From Candidatus Aenigmatarchaeota archaeon (lineage in GTDB: Archaea > Aenigmatarchaeota > Aenigmatarchaeia > GW2011-AR5 > JACRAC01), in NCBI GenBank assembly GCA_016187395.1, contig JACPJV010000011.1:1-39062 (forward strand): a stretch of DNA of 39,062 bases. The letters are read 5' to 3'. The translations under genes and the position numbers were made by a program. A model generated the notes under the pieces. The model did not search any database. It had not been told where the DNA came from and saw only the letters and a list, made by a program, of their open reading frames with translations. This document shows positions 1-8,837 of this stretch, piece after piece (position 1 is the first letter of the stretch; each line of letters starts with the position of its first letter).

Positions 1-1
1 A

Positions 2-3000
2 GTATCAACAGCAGGCGCAGGAGACCTTATCATAAATAACTCTGAGATAAGCGCAGTTGGAAGCACAGCAGGAACAGCACCGAGGGCTGCTGTGCGCGTA
101 GAAAGTGCAAACAGTCTTTCTCTGACGCGAACCACAATATCCACAAGCGGTACAGGAAAGGACGGCGTATTTGCAAAATCAGCTTCTGCGGTAATCGTGG
201 ATAGTTCCATAACCACGGCAGGCATAGATTCAAGGGGCGTTTTACTAAATGATATATTGTCATTTGCAATTCTCAACAGCACAATAATAACGCAGAACGA
301 CGGTTCTGACGGAATAAAGGTCGTCTCACAAAACATCCCGCCGTCGCAGGCAGGAAACATAAGCTGGAATCAGATCACAACAAGCGGCGATAATGCTCCA
401 GGAATATCGCTTATATCCACGGAAGCTGCTTTGAATTCAAATATCATAACAACAGGAGGGGCGGACTCGCATGGCATATACTCTTCTTCATCAACATTGA
501 CGGCGTCTTCAAATGAGATGTCGACTGTTGGAGACGTTTCGCATGGCTTTTATCTGGTGTCCCAGAGCCTTTATTCGCTTCTGGAAAATATCATCAGCAC
601 AACAGGCGACGGCTCTCACGGTCTCTATTCATCGTCGCCGCTGGACAACAGCATAGCTGTCGAAAACTCGATATCAACATCAGCAATAGACGCAATCCCA
701 CTATACATTTATAACACAGACAAATCTACTTTTGACCTCAATGAGCTTAAAAATGACAAGCAATCTGTTCCAATGTTGTTGCGTCTTTCAACAGCAAACA
801 GATTTGCCGACACACTATTGGGAGTAAACCTAAGCGCTTCTCCACTTCCAGCAATATTCAATTCAGAGCAGGGATCATATAATAATCTAATCACGAGGAT
901 TTCTGCGGGAAGCATACAGCTAAGCTTTGAAGCTACGGATGTTATAATTGCACTGGCAGCACCACCAACATCCCCGCAGGGATATTCCCATCTGGGCAGG
1001 GCGCTTGATATAAGGGCAAACTCACTTTCTTCAAATGCACTTCTGAAATTTCATTATTCAGAGCAGGAGCTTGGAAATCTGGATGAAAATAAAATGAAGA
1101 TATGGAGATATGCGAATGGTGTTTGGACAGACAGCGGCTTCTCTGCCCCAGGGCAGAACGGAGTGAATGCGCAGGCAAATTTTGCCTTTGCAAACATAAC
1201 ATCGTTCAGCGTATTCGCACCGCTAATCGAAGGGACAATATCCTGCCCGGCAGTTCCACAGCCACAATGCGCGTCAGGGTCGCCGGTTGCAATCAGGGAT
1301 GAAAGCGGATGCATTGCAAGCTACGAGTGCGTTTCATGCTCTTCAAGCTCAACAAGAGGCGATCTTAACGGCGATGGTAAAATAGACGAGAAAGACGTTG
1401 CAGCTGCATCCAGTATCGCAGCAGGGCAATCCCCTGCACCGCAAAATTCATGCTGCATAGATATTGCAACTCCAACCGGAGGGATAACTACCGATGATGT
1501 CATTGCCATAAGCAGGATTTCTTCCGGCAGCTATGGAAGTGCAGGCACGTGCAGTGCACCGGAGAATCCTGTGGAAAATGCCCCCAAAGGCTGGATTGGA
1601 TTCAAGAGAAACAAGGAGAGAACATCATATAACCCGGTGGGAGGGCCGATTAAGAATATAGTTATTTGGACAAAGAGCGTTGGTTCAGAAATCCGGTCTT
1701 CGCCTGTTGTACTAAATGACAGGGTATACATAGGCAGTGCAAACGCAATTCATGCACTGGATGCAAGGACAGGAAACATAACATGGTCGTTCCAGACAGG
1801 TAGTCCTGTTCATTCAACGCCTGCGGTTTCTACAAACGGCATTGTATTTGCAGGAAGCTCCAATAACAAGATTTATGCCCTGAATGCAAGCAACGGCAAC
1901 AAAAGTTGGGAGTATGCAACGGGCGGCGCCGTGGAATCATCACCACTCCTTCATGGAGGGATAGTTTATGCAGGAAGCAATGACAGCAAGATTTATGCCC
2001 TGAATGCAAGCAGCGGAACAAAGGTATGGGAGTATGCTACAGGCGACAAGGTCGTATCATCGCCTGCATTCTATCGCGGCGTTATATTCATAGGCAGCAA
2101 TGACAATCGTACGTATGCATTAAATGCATCAACAGGAACTCATATATGGAACCAGACTACCGGAGGCAGGGTAAGATCAACGCCTGCCTTGCACAAGGGA
2201 ATTGTTTACGTAGGAAGCGATGACAGCAGGATTTATGCGTTTATTACAAGAGACGGCAGAAAGCTCTGGGAGCATGATGCCGGATCCCCTGTATCATCAC
2301 CTGCAATACTGGAAAGGAATAACGGAGATATGATAGCAACAGGATCTGCTTCAAAGACGCACATACTAAACATAACAGGACAGGAAATTGTTGCAATACC
2401 GACAGTAGTACCTTCTGCACACTCGCCGGCAACAGCAGACAAAATCTATGCAACTGCAGGAAACAAACTTTATGCTATAGATCCAGGCGTGCAGGGATAC
2501 GTTGTATGGTCACTTGATGTTGGAAACAGTGCTTCGTCACCGGCTATTTCAGGAACAGTGCTTTATACGGCAAATCTTTCCGGTAATGTTTATGCAATAG
2601 GCGAACTGCCACCTTCTACAACAGTTGCGTGCAATAGTAATTCTGCAAGAGGGGACCTGAATGGAGACGGCAGGGTTGATAGCATAGATGTAGAACTGGC
2701 TGACTCGGTTGAAGCAGGTGACGTAGCAAAGCCGTCAAACCTCTGCTGCATTGATATCAACGTACTCGGCGGTGATGGTAATGTCACGACAAATGACGTA
2801 GAGGTAATCACAAAGATAGCAACAGGAATTACAACAGGTGCAGGAACGTGCAGCCTCCCGGAAACACCTGTAATTATTGGAGGGATAATATGTCAATCTC
2901 CAGGCGGGTGGTCTGCATGCGAGCAGAATGCGGACGGGAGTTTCAGCAGAACAAGAACAGTGTATGTAGGGAGCAGCTGCTCACCGACTGCAGAAGAGGA

Positions 3001-3769
3001 AGGATGTCTTCCAACAAGCTGTACGCAACAATCATCCGAGTGGGGTACGTGCACCGGAGGAACGCAAAGCAGGACGGTGTATTCACCTAACCCTGCGACA
3101 TTCCGATGCGAAGCGCAGCAACAAAGCCGCTCCTGCATTTCTGCAGAAACAGCTCTGCAGGCTATAAATGAACTGAGGCAGGAAATAGAGAATGCAAAGG
3201 CGCGGGGAGCTGATCCTGAGATAATTTCCTTGGCAGAGTCACTGCTTTCACAGGCAGAAGAGGCTTACGATAGTGGCGATTATGGGCTGGCGTACCAGAA
3301 GGCGCAGGACGGCCTGACACTTATCAGAGGGGCAACTGTTCCAGAATCAGCCATAGACCCGCTATGGCTTGCGCTTCTGATTATACTTTTGATAATACTA
3401 ATACTGCTCATAATAGGATACATACTTGCAGGAAGGGAGGAAGAGCCTAACAAAGTTCTTTACTACGTCTTCTATCCAGGCTACGTGCTTCGCAAAAGAA
3501 AGGGCAGGGAAGAATCCGGCAACAGATGCAGCATATGCGGGCAGCCGACGGTAATAAAGCAGAAGTGCAGCGTGTGCGGAAGAACGACGTGCGCTCTTCA
3601 CACGATATCTGCCGGAGGAAGGACGTACTGTCCTGACCACAAGCCTGCCACGAGGGCTGTTTCTGGAGGGGCTGCGGCAACAAAAACACAGGCAGCAGCG
3701 CCGCCCTCAAATATCCCAAGAACAAGGCGCAAGAAGATGCGTTTCCTCCTGAGAAGGCCTAAGAAATAG
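2..3769 (+). CDS. Large surface protein (5' truncated by window): beta-helix-like repeats, PQQ/WD-like beta-propeller repeats, two dockerin-like EF-hand modules, TSP1-like Cys-rich segment, coiled coil, TM helix, C-terminal zinc-finger-like domain
   Basis: Frame open from base 2; repeats of the type 'G.VYAGSNDSKIYALNASSGTKVWEYATGD'; 'GDLNGDGKIDEKDV' and 'GDLNGDGRVDSIDV'; 'GGWSACEQ...SRTRTVY' and 'SEWGTCTGGTQSRTVY'; TM 'PLWLALLIILLIILILLIIGYIL'; CxxC/CxxC/CxxH/CxxH tail. Confidence 0.85.
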   Translation, partial: VSTAGAGDLIINNSEISAVGSTAGTAPRAAVRVESANSLSLTRTTISTSGTGKDGVFAKSASAVIVDSSITTAGIDSRGVLLNDILSFAILNSTIITQNDGSDGIKVVSQNIPPSQAGNISWNQITTSGDNAPGISLISTEAALNSNIITTGGADSHGIYSSSSTLTASSNEMSTVGDVSHGFYLVSQSLYSLLENIISTTGDGSHGLYSSSPLDNSIAVENSISTSAIDAIPLYIYNTDKSTFDLNELKNDKQSVPMLLRLSTANRFADTLLGVNLSASPLPAIFNSEQGSYNNLITRISAGSIQLSFEATDVIIALAAPPTSPQGYSHLGRALDIRANSLSSNALLKFHYSEQELGNLDENKMKIWRYANGVWTDSGFSAPGQNGVNAQANFAFANITSFSVFAPLIEGTISCPAVPQPQCASGSPVAIRDESGCIASYECVSCSSSSTRGDLNGDGKIDEKDVAAASSIAAGQSPAPQNSCCIDIATPTGGITTDDVIAISRISSGSYGSAGTCSAPENPVENAPKGWIGFKRNKERTSYNPVGGPIKNIVIWTKSVGSEIRSSPVVLNDRVYIGSANAIHALDARTGNITWSFQTGSPVHSTPAVSTNGIVFAGSSNNKIYALNASNGNKSWEYATGGAVESSPLLHGGIVYAGSNDSKIYALNASSGTKVWEYATGDKVVSSPAFYRGVIFIGSNDNRTYALNASTGTHIWNQTTGGRVRSTPALHKGIVYVGSDDSRIYAFITRDGRKLWEHDAGSPVSSPAILERNNGDMIATGSASKTHILNITGQEIVAIPTVVPSAHSPATADKIYATAGNKLYAIDPGVQGYVVWSLDVGNSASSPAISGTVLYTANLSGNVYAIGELPPSTTVACNSNSARGDLNGDGRVDSIDVELADSVEAGDVAKPSNLCCIDINVLGGDGNVTTNDVEVITKIATGITTGAGTCSLPETPVIIGGIICQSPGGWSACEQNADGSFSRTRTVYVGSSCSPTAEEEGCLPTSCTQQSSEWGTCTGGTQSRTVYSPNPATFRCEAQQQSRSCISAETALQAINELRQEIENAKARGADPEIISLAESLLSQAEEAYDSGDYGLAYQKAQDGLTLIRGATVPESAIDPLWLALLIILLIILILLIIGYILAGREEEPNKVLYYVFYPGYVLRKRKGREESGNRCSICGQPTVIKQKCSVCGRTTCALHTISAGGRTYCPDHKPATRAVSGGAAATKTQAAAPPSNIPRTRRKKMRFLLRRPKK

Positions 3770-3771
3770 AA

Positions 3772-4176
3772 TTAATCTTCATCGTCTTCATCGTACAACA
3801 TTTCACAGAGAGCAACCGCTTCCTGTTCAATACGGACAATTTCGCGATTTCTATTCTTTGTGCGCATCAACCTGCCTATCCATTCTCCTGCAAAATCAGG
3901 GGGAACGGAATCATCGACAGGAGTTATAGTTCCTCCTAATGTTCTGAATTTCATCTTTACTCTAGAATCCATAGGAGTTCTAGGAGGGACATTCCACTGA
4001 TAACCTCCACGTTCCATCTTCTCCCACCCATAAACGTGGATCATAACTGCACATTCATTTGTCTCCATGTACAAACAACGGTGCCAGAATCCCGGATACG
4101 CTTTGTGATTCATGTCGGTTGTCCATTCCTTGTAATGATATCTTTTCCTGCCGCGCATAGAAATTACAGCCTTCAA
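3772..4176 (-). CDS. Hypothetical protein with acidic C-terminus
   Basis: 134-aa ORF filling the gap between neighbours; no family recognised. Confidence 0.55.
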   Translation of the reverse strand: MKAVISMRGRKRYHYKEWTTDMNHKAYPGFWHRCLYMETNECAVMIHVYGWEKMERGGYQWNVPPRTPMDSRVKMKFRTLGGTITPVDDSVPPDFAGEWIGRLMRTKNRNREIVRIEQEAVALCEMLYDEDDED

Positions 4177-4242
4177 AAATATTAATTGGCGGAATGACTG
4201 CGCGTCTTTTAATACCTTCCATTCTTTATTTTTCTGGTAATC

Positions 4243-4524
4243 ATGTCAGCACCATACAGGAGGGGATATTCACACACCAAGGAGCGCGGGCAGGAGAAGA
4301 AGATAAACTGCGGCTTCTGCGGCAAGCTTGTGCCAAAGTGGAAAACATTTGCCGTGGAAAAAACTTTCCGCATCTCAGACCCGCTGATAAAGAAGAACGT
4401 AGATATGAGAAGGGTCTCGATGTGGGGGCGAAAGGTTTACGCATGCCCTGGCTGCGCGCGCTTCAGAGGCATTGTGCAGATCAACCGCTCAAGAACTTCC
4501 AGGCCCTCCGGGCAGGAACAATGA
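4243..4524 (+). CDS. rps26e: Ribosomal protein S26e
   Basis: 'INCGFCGKLVPKWKT....' and 'RKVYACPGCARFRGIVQINRSRTSRP' match the S26e CxxC..VPK and YCxxCAxxxxxVxNRS pattern. Confidence 0.75.
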   Translation: MSAPYRRGYSHTKERGQEKKINCGFCGKLVPKWKTFAVEKTFRISDPLIKKNVDMRRVSMWGRKVYACPGCARFRGIVQINRSRTSRPSGQEQ

Positions 4525-4568
4525 TGCAAAACCCCTGCTATTTTGAATAATGTGAAACAAGAAAACAA

Positions 4569-5447
4569 TTACAAAAACGGCACTATAATTTCTACCCATG
4601 CCCCAACGATTATCATTGTAAGGGCAAAGGCGAATATTATCAGGGAGTCGCGGATATTCTCTCTGTAGAGTCCGTTGATCAGGATTCCGCCGGCAACTGC
4701 TGCCAACAGGTATCCCAATATTTCAATTATTGTGTGCGGAAGAAATGCAATTATATTTGCTGCGAACGGAGGCGTGCCGTAAATCAGCGTGCGGATAGAT
4801 GAACCGTATAGAACGCCTGCGATAGAGGCGTTGTAGCTTAATATGAGAATGGAGCCAGAGCCGTAAAGCACTGACAAGGCAAACGCTACGAATACGAGCT
4901 GGATGTTATTTGTAAGGATGCTCCAGAACAATTCAGGCGCGACAAACGAGCCGCGAGGCTGCAGCAGCTGCAGCTGGTTGCTGAATGCGTTTTCATTGAT
5001 TCCCGGCGGGAGCACTGCAAACAAGAGCGTGTATTCTATGGCCATGCCTGCGAAGAGGAATATGTAGAATAGGATCAGCTTTTCGTGGCGCTGGAATATT
5101 TCTGTAAGGCTGCGGCTATAGAGCCACTGCCGCTGCGGCTTTATGTAAAAGGACTGTGCCTGATTTTCAGGCTGCTGTTCAGGAAGATGAACAGAAGGTT
5201 TTTCTTCTGATTCCAAGAATTTTATAACAAACGGCAATATCATAAGGGAGCTAAAGGCGATTATTGCTATGCTTAATGCCGCCTGAAATATGAAAAAAGA
5301 CACGAAAAATCCGAGCAGCACAAAAAATGCAGCGGTTATTGCTGCAAAAGAGGGCTTCTTTCTAAGCAAGCCGGGATAGATTATGCGCACAAAGACAAGA
5401 GGAAGAACTATGATTCCGAATATAAAGACTATAAATGAAAGGACCAT
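4569..5447 (-). CDS. Stage II sporulation protein M (SpoIIM/DUF95)-like membrane protein
   Basis: Multiple TM segments and 'FLPHTIIEILGYLLAAVAGG' motif typical of the family. Confidence 0.75.
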   Translation of the reverse strand: MVLSFIVFIFGIIVLPLVFVRIIYPGLLRKKPSFAAITAAFFVLLGFFVSFFIFQAALSIAIIAFSSLMILPFVIKFLESEEKPSVHLPEQQPENQAQSFYIKPQRQWLYSRSLTEIFQRHEKLILFYIFLFAGMAIEYTLLFAVLPPGINENAFSNQLQLLQPRGSFVAPELFWSILTNNIQLVFVAFALSVLYGSGSILILSYNASIAGVLYGSSIRTLIYGTPPFAANIIAFLPHTIIEILGYLLAAVAGGILINGLYRENIRDSLIIFAFALTMIIVGAWVEIIVPFL

Positions 5448-5518
5448 GAATAACTTACGAAGAAGTTATATAAAAAGTAAGCCCCTTATCTTTTTAATAA
5501 TCTGGCAATATATCAATT

Positions 5519-7174
5519 ATGGTCAATCTGAAATTGCAGTCACTTCTCGGCTCTATGCAGAAACGGAGAAAGAGCGAGTCAAACTATCCATCTTTCTCTG
5601 TTTTGCCGCAGGGGATAGTAGAGATGAATCAGCCAAGGCAGGCTGACGTTGCTTCGCAACGTCCATACACCTTCATTTATCCGCTGATAAGGCCGTACTG
5701 CCACGTGCAGATAAATGAAGGCAACTATATAGTCACGGAACCGCAGCTGAGTGATGAGGAAAAAAAATTATTTTCAAAGATTAAGCGTGCATTGATGCAA
5801 ATACTCGATGTCTCTCCCTCTGCTGTAAAAAATGAGCAGGCGCTATTGAAAATGCTGGAGGAAAAATTCAGGCAGATACTGGAAGATTTTTCAGTCCAAG
5901 TAACAAACGACCTTTACCTGAAGATGATGTATTATGTTTACAGGGATTTCATGGGCTTGAATGAGGCAGAGCCTCTTCTAAGAGACCCTTTTATTGAGGA
6001 TATTTCCTGCGATGGAATCGGGATAAATATCTATATAGTCCATAGAAGATTCGGGCATCTGAGAACAAACATAATTTTTGAGGACGAGGAAAAACTAAAG
6101 GATATGGTCGTCAAGCTTGCAGAAAAATGCGGCAGGTACATAAGCCACGCAGAGCCGTTAATGGACGGAACGCTCCCGGATGGCACAAGAGTTCAGGCAA
6201 CCCTGGCCAAAGACGTGACAACGCGCGGACCTTCATTTTCGATAAGAAAATTCCCGGAAAGACCCTACACTCCTCTGGATATAATTGAATTCAATACAGC
6301 AGATGAAAAGATGCTTGCATACCTGTGGCAGCTTGTGGAAGGAGGGGCGAATATCCTTATCATAGGTGCGACTGCAAGCGGAAAAACGTCTATGCTTAAC
6401 AGCATTGCATTTTTTGTCCCGCCAAGCGCAAAAATAGTCAGCATAGAAGACACGCGCGAAGTAAACGTTCTTCACGAAAACTGGCTCCCTGCTGTTGTAC
6501 GAACATCATTTTCAGGCACTACTGTAGGAGAAGTTACGATGTTTGAGTTGCTCAAAGAATCTTTCAGGCAGAACCCGAACTATCTTATAGTCGGAGAAGT
6601 CAGGGGCGAAGAGGCCAGCGTAATGTTCCAGGCAATGGCGTCAGGAATGGCCACTATGTCAACAATGCATGCAGGATCTCCAGACGACGCACTAAAAAGG
6701 CTGCAACTGCCTCCAATATCCATACCGCCGTCGATGATAGAAACCCTTGATGCTATCATACTTATGACAAAGGCAACTGAAAAAGACAGCAATAGCCGCA
6801 GGATAAGAAGCATTGCAGAGGTAGGCAAGAACGGCATAATAAACGAGGTGTTCTCCTGGGATCCTGTCAGCGACTCATTCATCATGAAGGGAGATTCAGC
6901 GGTCCTGAAGAAAATCGGGGCAGAAAAAGGAATTTCAGAGGGCATGGTGAAGGAATCTGTGGAAAAGAAAGAAACGATACTAAAAAGCCTCAGGGGAAGC
7001 AAGATGCAGTGGAAGGAGGTTGCAGAGAGGATAAGCGAACATTATGCAGGAAGGAGCGCAGCAAAGGAAGGCTTGAAGGCGGCAGAACAAAGGGCGGAAG
7101 AGCCAGCAAAAACAGGCGAAGAGCAGGCCACTTCTTCTAATGAAGATAGCGGTGAAAAAAATGAAGGTACCTGA
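5519..7174 (+). CDS. Type II/IV secretion system ATPase (TadA/VirB11/archaeal GspE-like)
   Basis: Walker A 'GATASGKTSMLN', 'VSIEDTREVN', 'YLIVGEVRGEEASVMFQAMASGMATMSTMHAGS'. Start may be 5519 or 5624. Confidence 0.9.
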   Translation: MVNLKLQSLLGSMQKRRKSESNYPSFSVLPQGIVEMNQPRQADVASQRPYTFIYPLIRPYCHVQINEGNYIVTEPQLSDEEKKLFSKIKRALMQILDVSPSAVKNEQALLKMLEEKFRQILEDFSVQVTNDLYLKMMYYVYRDFMGLNEAEPLLRDPFIEDISCDGIGINIYIVHRRFGHLRTNIIFEDEEKLKDMVVKLAEKCGRYISHAEPLMDGTLPDGTRVQATLAKDVTTRGPSFSIRKFPERPYTPLDIIEFNTADEKMLAYLWQLVEGGANILIIGATASGKTSMLNSIAFFVPPSAKIVSIEDTREVNVLHENWLPAVVRTSFSGTTVGEVTMFELLKESFRQNPNYLIVGEVRGEEASVMFQAMASGMATMSTMHAGSPDDALKRLQLPPISIPPSMIETLDAIILMTKATEKDSNSRRIRSIAEVGKNGIINEVFSWDPVSDSFIMKGDSAVLKKIGAEKGISEGMVKESVEKKETILKSLRGSKMQWKEVAERISEHYAGRSAAKEGLKAAEQRAEEPAKTGEEQATSSNEDSGEKNEGT

Positions 7175-8018
7175 GTATTTTCTTTCAGTCGCGGGCAGTT
7201 ATGAGCCGTTGCTTTCAAGGCTAGAGCCATCCATGCAAAAAGCCAGAATGAAGGTGCTGCCGCAGATATATGCCGGAAAGGCATTGTATTTTACCTCTCT
7301 GGCTTTTGTAATATCGTTTGCGTACGTGCTTGTGATGGGAATTTTTCTTAGACTGGGCATACTGCAGTCTGTCTTCCTTTCTATATCCACGGCAATAATA
7401 GTGTCTGCGATTACTGTTTCCGGATTCCTGCTCTATCCGCGCAGCATCGCATCGTCAAAGAAAAAGAACGTTGAGACAAACCTGCCTTTTGCTGCCCTGC
7501 ATATGCGTGCGCTTGCAGGAAGCGGCGTGCCGCCACAGGACGTGTTTCGCGTTCTGGCAGAATCTGATGAGTACGGGGAGGTTGCAGAGGAAAGCAGGCG
7601 AATTTACAGGAACATGGAGGTTTTTGGCATGGATCTTATAACCGCAGTCAGGGAGGCAGCGAAAGAGACGCCTTCTGATGAGATGCGGCAGTTTTTGAAC
7701 GGCATTGCAGCTACGATATCATCAGGAGGCGATCTTCAGGAATACATGCGCATTGCATCAGAAAGGAGCATGACGAATTACAAATTGAAGAGGGAAAAGT
7801 GGCTCTCTACCCTTTCAACGTACGCTGATTTTTACATAGGCGTTCTCATTGCCGCACCGCTGTTTTTCGTGTCGATACTGTCGATGCTTGCGGTTATAGG
7901 AGGAAGCTTTGCAGGACTGAGCATACCTGCGGCTATGTACATAGGGATATATGCCGTATTGCCTGCGCTCAACATCGCATTTTTGCTGTTTGTGCATTAC
8001 ACACAACCTGCCGTATAA
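7161..8018 (+). CDS. Type II secretion system F domain membrane protein (TadC/FlaJ-like, first)
   Basis: Follows and overlaps the ATPase; 'NLPFAALHMRALAGSGVPPQDVFRVLAES...GEVAEESRRIYRNMEVFGMDLITAVREAAKETPSDEMRQFLNGIAATISSGGDL' T2SF signature; TM helices. 7140 is an alternative start. Confidence 0.85.
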   Translation: MKVPEYFLSVAGSYEPLLSRLEPSMQKARMKVLPQIYAGKALYFTSLAFVISFAYVLVMGIFLRLGILQSVFLSISTAIIVSAITVSGFLLYPRSIASSKKKNVETNLPFAALHMRALAGSGVPPQDVFRVLAESDEYGEVAEESRRIYRNMEVFGMDLITAVREAAKETPSDEMRQFLNGIAATISSGGDLQEYMRIASERSMTNYKLKREKWLSTLSTYADFYIGVLIAAPLFFVSILSMLAVIGGSFAGLSIPAAMYIGIYAVLPALNIAFLLFVHYTQPAV

Positions 8019-8034
8019 CCAATGGGTGAGGGAA

Positions 8035-8832
8035 ATGAAAATGAACTGGAAAACCGCAACGATAGTCGCAATAGCCATAGCCTTTGCAATAGTTATGGTG
8101 AGTGTCATAATATTCTCTTCTGATCTTCGTATGTTCTCATTGCTCAACGGTCTTGCAGCTTTCACGGCGTTGTCCATTCCTGTTTATGTAAGGTACAAGG
8201 AATACAGGAGACTGAGGAAAATCGAGGACGAATTCCCCAGATTCGTAGAGGATTTTACCAATAATATTTCAGTCGGGATGCCTCTTCCTGCTGCACTTTC
8301 AGAAACAGCAGGAAATAATTACGGAGAACTAACCCCTTTCGTGCAGGAGATGAGCAGCAAGGTGGAATGGGGGGTGCCTTTTGGAAAAATACTCGAATAT
8401 TTCGGCGAGAAGACGCAAAGCGCCCTGATTGCGAGAACTGTACGCGGAATAATACAGGCGCATGACAGCGGAGGAAGGCTTGCAGATGTCATGAGCTCGA
8501 TGTCAAATGCTGTAAGAGAGCTTGACAAAGTCAAGAAAGAGCGTTCGGCAAGCGTTTTCTCCCAGATGATCACAGGCTATTTCATTTTCTTCGTGTTTGT
8601 AGGGATAATGGTTGTGATGGCTTCTTTCCTGATCCCGCTCCTGTCATCGGGCGCAGAGGCAGAAACCGGAACAATAGGGCTGTATCAAAACATATTCCTG
8701 TCTCTGGTTCTTGTTCAGGGAATATTTGCAGGCCTTGGCATAGGAAAGATGGCTGAGGGCAGCCTGACAGCAGGCTTAAAGCACAGCTTTGTGATGGCGG
8801 TCGTAGGATATACTGTGCTGGCGGTGGCGTGA
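8035..8832 (+). CDS. Type II secretion system F domain membrane protein (TadC-like, second)
   Basis: 'EFPRFVEDFTNNISVGMPLPAALSETA...', 'RTVRGIIQAHDSGGRLADVMSSMSNAVRELDKVKKER' plus TMs. RBS 'GAGGG' before ATG 8035. Confidence 0.85.
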   Translation: MKMNWKTATIVAIAIAFAIVMVSVIIFSSDLRMFSLLNGLAAFTALSIPVYVRYKEYRRLRKIEDEFPRFVEDFTNNISVGMPLPAALSETAGNNYGELTPFVQEMSSKVEWGVPFGKILEYFGEKTQSALIARTVRGIIQAHDSGGRLADVMSSMSNAVRELDKVKKERSASVFSQMITGYFIFFVFVGIMVVMASFLIPLLSSGAEAETGTIGLYQNIFLSLVLVQGIFAGLGIGKMAEGSLTAGLKHSFVMAVVGYTVLAVA

Positions 8833-8837
8833 GGAAT

